64,000 bases of DNA from Malania oleifera (GCF_029873635.1 NC_080418.1:15541562-15605561); one strand, 5' to 3'; shown: positions 1-11,912, counted from the stretch's first letter. The notes: generated from the sequence alone by a model not told the origin. A program made the numbers and translations.

Positions 1-121
1 CCCTGGTACCCATGGGTCCAAGTTGATCACGACTATGACAAATTAGCAGGATTATTATGTATGCTATTATGTGGAAAAGAATATATATATATATATATGG
101 AAAAATAGGCAGGTTGTTACA
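1..121 (+). mobile_element. 3' tail of a gypsy-type LTR inserted in copia C0
   Basis: The sequence ends in GGTTGTTACA and then switches abruptly to copia reverse-transcriptase sequence (taccaactagacgtg), which aligns with the intact stretch near 54157 in the related element C4. Other gypsy LTRs in this window also end in TTACA or close variants. The left part lies outside the window, so length and target duplication cannot be tested. A (TA)n run lies near 81-98. Confidence 0.55.
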
Positions 122-990
122 TACCAACTAGACGTGAAATGAGCATTTCTTCACTGTTTTCTGGAAGAAGAGATCTATATCGATCAATCACTTGGATATG
201 TAAAGAAGGGCAAAGAAGATAAAGTGTACAAGCTGAAGAAAGCACTCAATGACTTGAAGCAAACACCTCGTGCGTGGAACATAAGGATTGATGACTATTT
301 TTAGAAGAATGGATTTGAGAAGTGTCCCTACGAGCATGCGCTATACATGAAGATGGAGACAGGAAGAAGCATGCTGATTTCCTGCCTCTATGTTGATGAT
401 CAAATCTTCATTGGCAACAATTTAGAGATGTTTTCCATTTTTAAGAGGAACATGGTCAAAGAATTCAAAATGACGAATATTGGCCAGATGACTTATTTCC
501 TTGGCATAGAAGTTGTGCAAAGAGAAAAGAGAATCTTCATCTCCCAGAGCCATTATGCAAAAGAAATACTGAAGAAGTTTGGGATGGACAACTGCAACCC
601 TGTGACAACTTCGATTGAAATAGGATTAGAGTTGAGAAAGAATGAGCAAGGAGATGATGAACACATATTTCAAGAGTATGGTTGGAAGTTTGAGGTATTT
701 GATGTGCACCAGACTAGACATACTCTATGGAGTTCGACTTGTTAGCAGGTGCATGGAGACTCTTAACCAGTCCCTTCTGAATACAGCGAAGAGGATAGTC
801 TGTTATGTCAAGGGTACCATCACTGATGGTATATTCTATTCATCAAGAAGTGATTGCAAATTTATTGGCTATTTAGATACCAATTAGGAAAGGGATCTTG
901 ATGAAAGAAAAAGCATGATTGAATTCACATTCTTCATGGGAGATACAATGTTTACATGATCATCAAAGAAGCAACTCATCGTAACGCTTT
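122..990 (+). pseudogene. Copia C0 reverse transcriptase and RNase H, decayed
   Basis: This is a fragment of a Ty1/copia polyprotein, the replication enzyme of a retrotransposon. The reading frames carry the copia RT palm: KALYGLKQ-like sequence (here with N D substitutions), then CLYVDD with the catalytic YVDD intact near 388-400, then the connection GIEVVQREKRIFISQSHYAKE and the RNase H lead-in. At least one in-frame stop (near 301) and a frameshift near 670 break it. It is a close relative of C4 at 54150-55010. The coding part stops at 990, where a solo gypsy LTR begins, and resumes at 3743. Confidence 0.85.
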
Positions 991-1314
991 TGTAGTGACC
1001 CGGAAAAAAATTATTAAGATTAATTATTAATTAATTAAATATTATTGAATTGAATTAAATAAATTAAATAATATGATGGTTATATATATATATACCAAAG
1101 CACTTGAATTGGAATTGAAAACAATTTGCAAACAAAATCGCCCCCCAGCATCATCTCTCTCTTCTACTTCTCTCTCCACTTTCTTTCTCCGTCGGCCAAA
1201 CGGGCGCCAGTCAAAAAACAGAATATATCATTGGGTTCTATTCTTCGCCACCAACATTTCTATCAGAGTGGATTTGTCGTAGGAGTGACGTAGGCACCAC
1301 TCCTGGGGTAAGGT

Positions 1315-1353
<39 letters not shown>

Positions 1354-2091
1354 AATTTCTCCTTAAATCTTTAGCCAAACTGACGATCAGAAACCATCAC
1401 GATGTTCTAGTAACGTTTCTATACAAATTTAGCAGAGTAAATTTTTGAATTGGGCTTTCTAAGCACCTCTCCAAGGCTAGAGTAAGATTTAGGGAATTTA
1501 GCAAATTTGCTGTTTCTGGGAATTTAATTATTTATTTGGAATTAATAAGCTTAGGAAATGTTAAAATAGTCATTGGGAATTTTGTGAGCCTAGGAATATT
1601 AAGGAAATTATAATTTTGGGGTTGAACTGATGGAATTGGGAAAATGTGATTTTTAGGCTTTTGAGCTGTGAATACCGAGGAGCGTAGAATTTGGGTATTT
1701 TAGCCAAATCTCAGTAAGTTATGTAAGGGGAATAAATTATAGCAGTATTTTGAGAATTACCAGGTGAATTGATATATGAAAATGTGAGTAAGGTATTTTG
1801 ACTAGAATTTTTATATTATGAATATCAGATAAAATTTGTGTGGCATATGATTTGTTCTGGAAACGTTCTTGAAATTGAGTGTGTGTTTTGCACTGAGAAT
1901 AATAAGCCTATGATATATATATATATTGAAAGGCTTTATGCAGAAATGGAAATAAAGGAAACCAGTTATGTTTTATATACTAAACTGGGATAATATGAGA
2001 ATAGTTTTATTGAGAAACATTGAAAAGTGATATGTACTGTAGAGTATCTTATGAGAAATGATGAAATATGAAATATGGAAATGCTTTACTA

Positions 2092-2093
<2 letters not shown>

Positions 2094-2130
<37 letters not shown>
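2094..2130. repeat. (TA)n microsatellite
   Basis: An uninterrupted TA dinucleotide run inside solo LTR G0. It creates spurious YI-repeat reading frames on the - strand that should not be called as genes. Confidence 0.95.
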
Positions 2131-2132
<2 letters not shown>

Positions 2133-2154
2133 ATTATGAAATGAAATGTGTGTC

Positions 2155-2490
2155 GAAATGATGAAAATATCATTGATATGATGGGATGAATTGTGAATGC
2201 TGAAAATGAAAATACTGCAATGTAAATCTCGAAATGTGAATATTGAGATAGGGAATACTGAATTTGTGAATACTAGAAATGTGAAAATTGTATGGAGAAT
2301 TTTGCAATTTGAATACTGAAATGTGAGTATGAAGATGTGAATATTGTAATGTGAATACTGCAATGAAATGGTTGAAATGTGAGCACTGAAATGCGAATAT
2401 GAGAATGTGAATATTGTAACGTGAATATTGCATTATGAATGTGAAATTTCAATACTGGAATGTGAATGAGAAATGTGAAATGATGAAATG
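2155..2490. repeat. Degenerate short-unit array (GAATGTGAATATTG type)
   Basis: About 330 bases made almost wholly of variants of gaa(a)tgtgaata(c/t)tg, spaced roughly 11-25 bases apart. Units are too diverged for a fixed period. It sits inside LTR G0 directly before the 52-bp array, so this LTR carries two adjacent repeat tracts. No coding potential is seen. Confidence 0.7.
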
Positions 2491-2500
2491 TGGAGAGAAA

Positions 2501-2920
2501 TAACCTCGACCATGGGAGGAAGCATGGCGTAGTGAATATTTTTAGGGGGGTGTAACCTTAACCATGGAGTGAAGCATGGCGTAGAGAATATTTTCAGGGG
2601 ACCATAACCTCGACCATGGGGAGAAGCATGGCGCAGAGAATATATTTAGGGCAGTATAACCACGACCATGGGGTGAAGTATGGCGTGGGAAAATATTTTC
2701 AAGGCAGTATAACCTCGACCATGGGGAGAAGCATGGCGTAGAAAATATTTTCATCTAAGCATAACCTCGACCATAAGGAGAAGCATGGCATATAGAATAT
2801 TTTTAGGGTAGTATAACCTCGACCATGGAGTGAAGCTTAGTGTGATAAATATCTTCAAAGTAGCATAACCTCAACCATGGGGTGAAGCATGGCGTAGAAA
2901 GAATATTCTCAGGGCAGTGT
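2501..2920. repeat. 52-bp tandem repeat, 8 copies
   Basis: Units start at 2501, 2553, 2605, 2657, 2710, 2762, 2814 and 2866, each beginning taacctcgaccatgg or a close variant and containing gaagcatggcgtag and aatatttt. The period is 52-53 bases with no spacers. It is a minisatellite internal to LTR G0. The open - strand frame across it is a product of the period, not a gene. Confidence 0.92.
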
Positions 2921-3742
2921 GCAAGATGATGAAATGAAATTGAAAGTAGAAAGAAAGAGCGTGAATGTAATAACATAGATAAATAAGGTGAAGTAAAACT
3001 CTCTTCCTGAGTGCTTACTGTGTAAGGTGGGTGCTTTGATAAGTAACAGTTGTAGTTGTACTTGAGTTAATCGAGTAGGGTTACAAACGATATCAGAGGA
3101 AAGGGGGACTACATGTATGGGCGTGTAATCTCCCCTATCCTCGGGAACTTTCACTGGTAAATATGGGTTGCATGGGAATGAGATGAAATATGGGAATAAA
3201 GCTTATAAAATCTTGTATTTTATATCTATATGATTGTGAGAATGATTGGTGTATTTTCTCAGATGGTGTTATCACTGAAATGTATATGTATATTATGATA
3301 TAATGAAACTCATACTGCCACACACTATAAATAATTTATTCCATCTTATTGAGATGTATCTCACCTAAATATTTAAATATTTCAGGGAACTGTGACAGGC
3401 CTGGAGATAAAGCTCCGAGATAGAGGAGAGCTGAAACCCTGATTAGACAGGGTAAGTGTTTTGAGCTAGGGATGGAGGATTCCTCTAGAGTATTTTGTGT
3501 TTGTTTTGGGAATATGATAGATAGGTATATGTGTATGCATGTTTAGTACTCTGGTTATTTGTATTCTGGAAAGTATGTAAATATTGACTTCTACTATTAG
3601 GATTGTTTGTATGTCTATTTACTCGACATCCCATTGCTGGTCAGGTTATGTTGATATGGTATCAGGGTTTCTGACGTGGTTGATATTTGCATATGTGGAA
3701 TTATTGATTATAAAAAAATATTATGAAAATCGGGGCGTCATA

Positions 3743-4113
3743 GCTGTCATCATGTAGAGCTGATTGTGTTGCTGCTAGCTCAGCTATTTGTCATGGTATA
3801 TGGATCAAGAAATTACTGAAGTATCTGGAATTTCTCCAAGATAACCTCACAGAAGTCTACATCAACAATCAATCAACGATTGCACTTGCGAAGAATCCAA
3901 TCTTCCATGAAAAAAGTAAACATATTTATATTCGGTATCATTTTATCAGGGAGCATGTCAAGAAGAAAGAAGTGGAGCTGATATCTCGTAGAACGTATGA
4001 TTAGGTTGTTGATATTTTCATGACACCACTCAGGCATGATATTTTTGCAAGACTGAAGATAATGCTTAGAATGATAAAGTTGGGAGAGTTAAGTTTAAGG
4101 GGGGGGGGGGGGA
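3743..4113 (+). pseudogene. Copia C0 RNase H end and polypurine tract
   Basis: This continues C0 after the G0 insertion. It reads as the copia RNase H C-terminus (SSC-AD-AA, then YINNQSTIALAKNP, then KHIYIRYHFIREHVKKKEVELI), matching C4 55030-55330, with stops. It ends in a polypurine tract containing 14 consecutive G (4099-4112) immediately before an LTR start, TGTTGAAAATTAAACTTG. A long G homopolymer like this is also error-prone in sequencing. Confidence 0.8.
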
Positions 4114-4511
4114 TGTTGAAAATTAAACTTGCATGTGAGTCTGCGCCACATGCAGGTCGTGCCAATGGCTTTCTTTAGCAAATGTGGGAAGATTCCTAGG
4201 TAGAGTCCAAGGAATCAAATCACTTTGGAATTTTCTATGCCCAACCTTATTTATTTTCCTGGCCATAAAATGCATGCATGTGCGTCATCTTCGAAATTGT
4301 ACGTGCCTTTGTCAGAGGCCTGTCATATGCATGTGTGGTACAGCTAAATGACACAAGCTCGAGAGAAGCTTTCAATAAACATGGGGATCGAGGTTAATGA
4401 GGCAAGGCTCATCGTGAATCGAGAGAGATTTAGGGATACAAATCATGGATGATTTGGATATTTTGTTACTTTCACTTCATCCGATGAGGCTTCTGGCTAG
4501 TGCCATTCATG
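4114..4511 (+). mobile_element. Presumed 3' LTR of C0
   Basis: It begins with TGTTGAAAATTAAACTTG right after the polypurine tract, as the C4 LTR does at 55387. After about 18 bases it no longer resembles the C4 LTR, so it is a diverged subfamily. The far end is not defined, because copia C1 is inserted at 4517 and no matching 5' LTR is in the window. Apart from this I see no gene here. Confidence 0.5.
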
Positions 4512-4516
4512 GTCAC

Positions 4517-4670
4517 TATTAAGAGAAAAAGAGAGTGAGACAATACAAGAGAAGAGAATTGTATTGAATGGTGTGATTTATATACAAAAGGGGTATCCTA
4601 TTTATAGTCTATTTTAAGGGAAAGGTTTCTTTATCAACTCGATGTGGGACAAGTGTTATATACATTAATA
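4517..4670 (-). repeat. 3' LTR of copia C1
   Basis: A short LTR of about 154 bases. It matches 42077-42256 over most of its length, including attgtattgaatg and aaggtttcttatcaac-type blocks. On the - strand its first bases are TATTAATG, against TGTTAATG in the other copy, so the canonical TG has mutated. Confidence 0.85.
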
Positions 4671-4683
4671 GCCCCCCTCAAAC

Positions 4684-5657
4684 TCAAGGTGGCAAAATGG
4701 AGACCAATTTGAGTTTGGAAACTAAATTCTGAAAGCATCTAGGAGGATGCATTTTAGTGAAGATATCTACAGTTTGACTAGTAGAAGAAATTGATAATAG
4801 TCCAATGGTGCCACGGGTGAGATGATGACACACAAAATGACAATCAATATCTATGTGTTTTGTACCTTCATGGAATACATCATTATGAGCAATCTGAATA
4901 GCACATTGATTATCGCAGCTAATGGTAGTAGCAGTAGAATGAGTGACGCCCATGTCTTCAAGTAACTAGCGAATCCAAAGAAGTTCCCGAGTTGTACTAG
5001 CAAGAGCACGATACACAGCTTCTATGCTTGAACGGGCAATGATTGTTTACTTCTTGCTACGCTAAGAAATAAGAGAGTCGCCAATGAAGAAGCAATAGCC
5101 AGTAGTGGATCTACAATCAGTGGGGTCACTTGCCTAATCTGCATTTGAGTAGGCATGAAGCTCAAGTGAAGAGTGGGTAGAGAAATAGAGACCATGAAAT
5201 AGGGTCCTCTTAATGTACCTGAGAATGTGAAGCACCTCGGCATAGTGGGGTGTGCGAGGAGCAAAGAGAAATTGACTGACAATATGGATGACATAAAAGA
5301 TGTCCCGGTGAGTCACTGTAAGATAAACAAGACTCCTAACCAAATGGCAAAATAGGGTGGGGTCATCTAAAGGTGCACCATCAATAGGAGTGAGTTTTGA
5401 GTTGAGCTCGAGAGGAATGGTACATGTCTTACTATCTGTGAGTCCTGCTCGAGTAAGAAGATATGAAGCATACTTGGCTTGAGAAAGATAATATGCTTTG
5501 GAGTTAAAAGTGATCTTAAGTCCCAAAAAGTAACTAAGCTCCCAAGATCTTTCATCTCGTCATGTTGGCCTAGATGGGTTTTGAGAGCCAAAATTTCGAA
5601 TGCGTCATTGCCGGTGATGCTTATATCAACAACATAGAGGAGAAGAAGTATAGTTTC
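4684..5657 (-). pseudogene. C1 RT C-terminus and RNase H
   Basis: The - strand frames carry copia RT and RNase H sequence: an LYVVDISITGND catalytic segment near 5610-5650, then YLSQAKYASYLLTRAG, SLVYLTVTHRDIFYVIHIVSQF, LRYIKRTLFHGLYFSTHSS and, after a frameshift near 5134, the RNase H end with SCDNQCAIQIAHNDVFHEGTKHID. The polymerase YVDD motif reads YVVD (tatgttgttgat), so one of the two catalytic aspartates is lost. Frames change near 5530 and 5140. The fragment ends at the polypurine tract before the C1 3' LTR. Confidence 0.88.
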
Positions 5658-6616
5658 CTAGTATAATTTGCATGTGAAAAGGGTGGAATCATGCGGCCTG
5701 GAAGTGAATCCAAAATCTCCAACAATGGTACTTAACTTGGCAAACCAAGTCTGACGAGCTTGCTTAAGACCATACAGAGTCTGACGAAGTTTGCAGACTT
5801 GATACGAAAGATGATGAGACCCAGGAGGACAACACATATACACTTCTTTAGTGAGGTCACCATGAATAAAGGCATTCTTCACATCCATCTAAAATAGGCC
5901 CCAACGATGAATGACAGCAACTACAATTAAGTTACGGACTAAAGTGAGATGAGCAACCATAGCAAAGGTCTCCTTATAATTGATCCCATACTCCAGGGTA
6001 AACCCTTCTGATACCAAGCGAGCTTTATACCACTCCACGGACGCATCAGAGTGATTTTTGATTTTGTAAACCCACTTGCATCCCAGAGCATGTTTTCTAG
6101 TTGGCAAGTGCACGAGATCCCAAGTGTGAGTGCTTTCGAGTTCCTGTAATTCCTCATCCATTGCTTTCTGCCAAATAGGGTTAGAACTTGCTTCACAATA
6201 AGAATAAGGTTCAAGCTGAGTAAAAGTAGTGGAAAAAAAAAAGTCACGAAGATGAACAGAAGGAGTTTTTACCCGATCACTTCGTTGAGGAGGGAGATCA
6301 GGAGCTATTGGAGCGAATCCAACAGTAGAGACAAATTGCCTAGAAGTAGGCAAGGTGGATGACTCAAGTGGAGTATTTGGAGACATGTTAGGTGGATGTA
6401 TTGCTGGGGAAGTTGACTCAGAAGAAGAGCTTGTCTCAGGAGTATCGGGAAAAAGATCTCTGGAGAGATTGGTGAAGAGTTTAGAGGTGTTATCATGCGA
6501 CATTTGAAATTTGGATATGGAAGTAAACATTTTTTGTTCCCAAAAAACAACATGACGTGACACTCTAAGACGTTTGGAGTGAGGATCCCAACATCTGTAG
6601 CCTTTGTGTTCAACAT
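5658..6616 (-). pseudogene. C1 integrase tail and RT N-terminus
   Basis: In - strand order, this begins inside the integrase C-terminal segment at HKGYRCWDPHSKRLRVS, passes through VVFWEQKMF and a Ser/Thr/Pro-rich linker, then enters RT (WQKAMDEELQELESTHTWDLV, GCKWVYKIK, KARLVSEGF) and MDVKNAFIHGDLTKEVYM with LYGLKQA near 5760. Frames break near 5889. The 6616 end is an insertion junction: the preceding codons (LGYG) lie at 18326-18345 and the two halves abut exactly once the AACAT/AACAC duplication is removed. Confidence 0.88.
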
Positions 6617-8554
6617 TGTTGACTTTACTCTAATCCCAAGAGGGGGGTGAATTGGATATTTAAAAATTTTCTTTCCTGGGTCAATTAGCTAGTAGCAGTA
6701 TATCAAAAACCTAGGGTCAATCTAGAGCAAATATGAAATAAACATTAAATACAGCTGTAATCAAATTTGCATAAGTAGATCAACCAAGCATGCACAGTAT
6801 AGTAAAGCGACTAAAGTAAAGATGACACCAGATATGTTATCGAGGTTTGATAAATGTGCCTACGTCCCTACCTTGGCTCGCAAGCCTGAGGATTCCACTG
6901 CAGCTTACTTAATGGGTGGAGACGCACTAGTTACAACCGGGTCAAATTACCAGGGCTAACCTCAACCATTACATACAATCCTTCCAAGCTAGATTAACAC
7001 CCCCTTAGGCCATGCCTGGAATACAACAAATATGCAATACAACTTTCGTGTACAAAAATACGTGCTTCTCCAATAAGCAGATTTGTACCTGTATAACCAA
7101 TGCACTTCAAAATGATAAGATCTATAAGCTCAGTGAGGACATTATTACAACTCTTAAGATAATGTCGGTGTGGCAATCAAAGTATGAGAGTGTGCTATGA
7201 TAATATCTTTGAAACAATATATACAAATATATCAACCAACAAAGATTTAAAAAGTATAATCAAATATCTCAAAAGGATTTCCAGAAACTCAAGCACTAGA
7301 TATATTTAGAACACAAGCTTGTCAAAAATATTTTCTTCCAAAAACAAAAGACAAGCTCAAGAGTCTTGCAATATTAATGCAAATACTCACAAGCTTATAA
7401 AAGTTTCCCCATAAAATAAATTTATGGATTAAATCAATGGGAAAAAACTTTTGAGCTTAACTCTCTTTAAAATCAACAATCAATCAAAAACATGCGAGTA
7501 TAAACTTGCAATGGAAGTGTAGGTAATCTCAAAATACTCTCACTCAATATGATTTTGTAATGGATTGAGTAAAAGTGAGGTATATAGGCTTGTATAAGAA
7601 TGTGTAGCTCAAATAATTTTAGAGAGAAATTTTCTTAATCAAGGCACTAATTAATTCTTAATCTTTGCAAATGATGGTATATATGTAGCCTCTACCAAAA
7701 GATTGACCGTTGGGATATAGAGGGAAATATTAAAATTGTTTAATAAGCTTTTAATCCAATTTACCCTTAATTAACCTCAGTTACCGCGATTAAAAATATG
7801 GCAACCCGAGAGTTTCGGTCGATCGTATTCAAGGTTTGGTCGACCCAATTGTCAAGTTCGGTCGATCGTGAAGATTTTGAATTACGAATATGGTCGACCA
7901 TATTCAAGGCAATTTTGAAAACGTTCGAGGTTCGATCGACTTTATTTGAAATTTAGTCTGCAATTCATGTGGTTTGGTCGACTCAATCAAAAATGAACTA
8001 GAAGTTCGGTTAACTAAGTTGTTGGGGGTCAGACACGTGCTAGTTTGGTTGACAGTGGAAGATACGTTCAAAAACTGAACAGTCGACCAAGTGAAGTCAA
8101 CAAGTTGACTTTTGGTCAGTTCGGTCAACTAGGGCGTTTTTAACGCGCTGAGTTCGGTCGTTCAAAGCCATTCCAAACTTAAAAATTTGTCCTTTTTCTT
8201 AGTATAGTTTACCTTATTTTGCATTGTTAAGATTTGTAAGATAGAGGGAATTTTGTGCAAGTGGTGTGTAGGGACCTAGGGTCGTTCTAAGGTCATTGAG
8301 CTTACAATCCTACTATGATTGTAGTGCATTAATTATTATAGCCCTTTGATTATTGCAGACCTGACTTAATTTAAACATAAAATAAAAATGTAAACAATTT
8401 GGCCTTCATTTCCTTGGAGTCACCATACGTCACCAAGTGATATGATTCTTTTCCATTTCATGCATAGAGTGATCCTGCACACAAACTCAGGGCATAGGTT
8501 AAATACAAAGATATTGGTCATTATCGAAATAGGATGTGACCAATAAGGTCAACA
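6617..8554 (-). repeat. 3' LTR of copia C2 (1938 bp)
   Basis: Pairs with 13962-17662 after removal of the solo LTR and one target copy (1938 versus 1961 bp). The termini TGTTGACT and GGTCAACA are confirmed by the adjacent polypurine tract (8555-8575, - strand aaaaaagggtaagaa). It contains a GTCGAC-type motif array at 7808-8163 upstream of a TATA-like tatata (7673-7690, - strand). Confidence 0.92.
7808..8163 (-). promoter_or_regulatory. Array of TTCGGTCGACC-type motifs in C2 3' LTR
   Basis: About twelve degenerate copies of ttcggtcgac(c/t) or its complement at irregular 20-40 base spacing (for example near 7815, 7837, 7856, 7889, 7930, 7975, 8007, 8044, 8081 and 8122). They sit about 120 bases upstream of the TATA-like box on the - strand, in the U3 region. 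I infer a transcription-factor site cluster or enhancer; function is not shown. Confidence 0.55.
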
Positions 8555-9222
8555 TTCTTACCCTTTTTTATGATAAGAAACACTTCATGCAAAAGTGGGT
8601 ATAGCCATGAAAGGCTCCCCTTGAGAAGATGCATAAAGGAATTTTAAAGCTCAAGCTTATAAGGAAAGGAAGATATGCCATCAAAGCGTTTATCCAGTTT
8701 TTCCTTCTTCTCCCTCTTTTGGCATCAGTAAAAGGGCTAAGGTAGAAAAGAGAAAAGCTTATAGGCAAGCAATGGATAATATTCATTCAAATATAAGATA
8801 TGATTTTGGAAAAAGAATTTTTAGAAATTTCGGCAGCATGTCGTTTGAAAGTGGAGCATTTCCCAAAAAATATTTGTATATCAAGGACCTGATTGATTTC
8901 AAGGTTACAATAATCCACAACAATCATCTCAAATAGTCTAGTATGAATCAAAACAATTAATGTAAGTATAACTGTCAACATCCAAGAGATAGAATAATCA
9001 TGTAGTGCAAAATGAATAATACAAATAATCTCATAAAATATGAAGTATAGCAAGGATAGACTTAAATTTTCAGAGTCATAGTTTTCTAAGTTAAATAGCT
9101 CCCCCTTAGTTTGTGCACTCTATCATATTTCTAGGTGGCATTCTACTATGCATTAGACCTAACTCACGTCTAATCTATATAAATCTATCATCCTGAAGAG
9201 GTTTTGTGAACATGTTAGCCCA
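8555..9222 (-). other. C2 3' untranslated region with polypurine tract
   Basis: Between the RNase H end (about 9223) and the 3' LTR lies AT-rich sequence with no recognisable protein. The polypurine tract (8555-8575 on the - strand) directly precedes the LTR. I see no other feature. Confidence 0.6.
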
Positions 9223-9908
9223 CTATTCATCAGTGCACACGAACTCAAGTGTCATATCCCCCTTTTGCACATTATCACGAATAAAATGAAGTCTAATTTC
9301 AACGTGTTTGGTTTGTGAATGTGAGATCGGATTCTTTGAAATATTGATTGCACTAGTGTTATCACATTTGATTAGAACCATGTCATAGTGCAACCCAAAG
9401 TCCATAAGTTGTTGCTTTATATAAAGCGTTTGAGCACAACAACTTCCAACCACAATATATTCAGTTTCGGCTGTGGATAAGGCAACAGAGTTATGTTTTT
9501 TTGAATAACCAAGAAACCAGAGATTGTCCTAAGTAATGAAAAGTGCCGCTAGTGCTTTTTTTGATCAACTTTACTACCGCCAAAGTCAGCATCCGTGTAA
9601 CTAAAAATCTCAAATGAAGTATGCTTAGGGTACCACAAACCTAACTCAATAGTCCTAATAAGGTACCTAAGTGTCCTCTTATTTGCTAACAAGTGAGACT
9701 ACTTAGGCGCATCCTGAAATCTTGCACACATACAAATACTAAACATAATGTCAGACCTGCTAGCTGTAAGATACAAGAGACTATCAATCATGCCACGATA
9801 AAGTTTGACATCAATAGGGATGCCTTGCTCATCTTTGTCAAGTTTAGTGGAAGAGCTCATAGGAGTTCCTAGAATTTTACCGTCTTCCATATTAAATTTC
9901 TTAAACAA
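9223..9908 (-). pseudogene. C2 RT C-terminus and RNase H
   Basis: The - strand frames include MFKKFNMEDGKILGTPMSSS and LYRGMIDSLLYLTASRSDIMFSICMCARFQ (9908-9699), the copia RT tail, then, after broken frames, the RNase H end with KCDNTSAINISKNPISHSQ and TKHVEIRLHFIRDNVQKGD (9453-9223). The DNTSAI aspartate and the KHVEIRHHFIRD-type box are kept. Stops and frameshifts lie between 9690 and 9460. Confidence 0.88.
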
Positions 9909-9982
9909 GTCCCTAATATATTTTGATTGGCATATGAAAGTCCCTTTTTTGGAGTGTTTAATTTGGAGTCCTAGGAAGAAAC

Positions 9983-10621
9983 TTAGTTCACCATCATGCT
10001 CATTTCAAATTCGTTTTGCATGCATTTGGTAGACTTATTACACAGTTCATCATTTGTAGCTCCAATGATAATATCATCAACATATATTTGTACAAGGAGC
10101 ATATGATCATTTTTAGATTTAATGAAAAGTGTAGTATCAATTTTTCTTTTGGTAAATCTGTTTTCTAAAATAAAACCACAAAACCTCTCATACCAAGCTC
10201 TAGGAGCTTGTTTCAATTCATATAAGGCTTTAGACAACTGATATACATGATTAGGATATTTATGGTTTTCAAAATCTGGTGGTTGCTTTCCATAGACTTC
10301 CTTATTTATATAACCATTCAAAAAGGAACTTTTAACATCCATTTGATACCGTTTAAAGTTCTTAAAAGCGGTATATGCAAGTAACATGCGAATGACTTCC
10401 ATCCTAACCATGGGAGCATATGTTTCCTCAAAGTCTATTCCTTCCTCCTGATTATACCCTTGGGCCACTAACCTGGCTTTATTTCTAGTCACTACACTAT
10501 TTTCAACCTTTTTATTTCTATAAACCCATTTGGTTCCAATAATAGTGTGATCATTAGGTTTAGGAACTAGGGTCCAAACTTTGCTTTTTTCAAATTGATT
10601 TAGCTCTTCGTGCATCGACAT
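9983..10621 (-). pseudogene. C2 reverse transcriptase core
   Basis: A 212-codon open stretch on the - strand with the copia RT order: MHEELNQFEKSKVWTLVP, GTKWVYRNK, KARLVAQGYNQEEGIDFEET, APMVRMEVIRMLLAYTA, MDVKSSFLNGYINKEVY, ALYELKQAPRAWYERF and IYVDDIIIGAT, with both YVDD aspartates present near 10075-10090. It is the longest intact RT segment in the window. It runs into frame breaks on both sides, so it is part of a decayed polyprotein and not a separate gene. Confidence 0.92.
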
Positions 10622-10885
10622 TACCCAAGATTCATCCTCTATGGCTTCCTTAGTATTTTTTGGTTCTGCCTAAGATAAGAATGCAAAATGACTAACCAAG
10701 TTCCTTAAGGAAGCACTCGTGGCAACACCACGTGAGGGTTCACCTATGATTTGATCAAAGGGATGGTTCCTAATAAATTTCCAGTCTCTAGGAAGTTCCT
10801 AAACCTCATTTCCAATTTTATTATCTTTAGTTGATTTATTATTAGTCTCTAAATCTTTATCTACATTATTTTCAATGGAGAGCTT

Positions 10886-11819
10886 CTATAATCCTCTTCT
10901 ACTTTCAATATCATCTTCATCATCTCTTTTTGAAAAAGGATTAGTCTCATCAAAGACAACATGGATGTATTCAATAATAGCTAATGTTATTTTATTAAAT
11001 ACTCTGTAAGCCTTACTATTAAGTGAATAACCTAGAAAAATTCTTTCATCAGATTTTGAGTCAAACTTTCCTAGAAGCTCATTATCCCTAAGTACAAAGC
11101 AAAGAAGTACTTTTTTTGTTCTATGGCCATTCCATAATTCATAGGGAGTTTTATTAAGAGAGGGCCTGATTGATACTCTATTTATTACATAACAAGCAGT
11201 GCTCACTGCTTCGCCCCAAAAATATTTGGGTAATTTATGTTCATTAAGTATTGTTCTATCCATTTCTTGTAAGGACCTATCTTTCTACGACACTGTTTTG
11301 CTGTGGGGTCCTAGATGCAGAGAAATTATGAGATATACCCTTTAGGTCACAGTAGTTCTCTATGCCATCATTTTTTAATTCAATTCCTCTATCACTTCTA
11401 ATGTGCGTTCTTTTGTAGACCTTTTCATTTTGAATTTTTCTACAAAGTCTAGTAAATTGATCACATGATTCATCTTTGTGTGTAAGAAATAGTACTCATG
11501 TGAACCTATAAAAATCATCTACATTTACAAATGCATACAATTTTCCTCCTAGACTCTAAACTTGATTAGGACCAAATAAGTCTAAGTGCAACATTTCAAG
11601 TGGCCTAGTGGTGGATATGATTTTCTTTTTCTTAAAATTTGATCTCGTTTGCTTAACCATTTGACATGTATCACAAATTTTATTTTTCACACAAGGTATT
11701 TTTGGTAATCCTTTCACTAAGCTCATTTTCACAAGTTTTGACAAATGATCCATGCTAGCATGCCCTAGACGTCTATGCCACAACCAACTTGCTTCATTTA
11801 ATTTATAGCAGAAAAACAT
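10886..11819 (-). pseudogene. C2 GAG-pre-integrase and integrase
   Basis: 11819-11556 reads WLWHRRLGHASMDHLSKL followed by CDTCQMVKQTRSNF, the H-H-C-C zinc-binding module before copia integrase. 11555-11264 is broken integrase core. 11263-10886 reads MDRTILNEHKLPKYFWGEAV, then TPYELWNGHRT and DERIFLGYSLNSKAYRVFN, the integrase C-terminal part ending in the acidic linker before RT. Several stops lie in the core around 11280-11540. Confidence 0.88.
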
Positions 11820-11912
11820 GTTACATGTTGAGAAACTAAGTTATCAAAACGAGTGGTGTAAGCATTTTCGTGATGATCAACAGTAAAAAGGATTTTGTTA
11901 TTAGATTTATTT

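Larger units (their letters stand above)
991..3742 (+). mobile_element. Solo gypsy LTR G0 inside C0, 2.75 kb
   Basis: The block begins TGTAGTGACCCGG and ends CGGGGCGTCATA, the termini shared by Tekay-like gypsy LTRs elsewhere in the window. It splits the RNase H codons of C0: removing it joins cgtaac to gctgtcatcatg, matching the intact copy C4 at about 55018-55035. Flanks are GCTTT (986-990) and GCTGT (3743-3747), a 5-bp target duplication with one mismatch. No gag or pol is present, so it is a solo LTR left by LTR-LTR recombination. It contains a TA microsatellite, a degenerate short-repeat array and a 52-bp tandem array. An alternative reading is a non-autonomous element using gypsy ends. 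Confidence 0.75.

Noticed and set aside
2049..2433. Overlapping - strand frames over the (TA)n and GAATGTGAATA arrays
   Set aside because: Low-complexity YI and HF repeats from microsatellite DNA, with no conserved features.
2542..2754. Open - strand frame of 70 codons
   Set aside because: It is produced by the 52-bp tandem array; the peptide repeats with the array.
2501..2920. Regular repeats resembling a CRISPR array
   Set aside because: Units are contiguous with a 52-bp period and no unique spacers, in plant DNA inside an LTR; it is a minisatellite.
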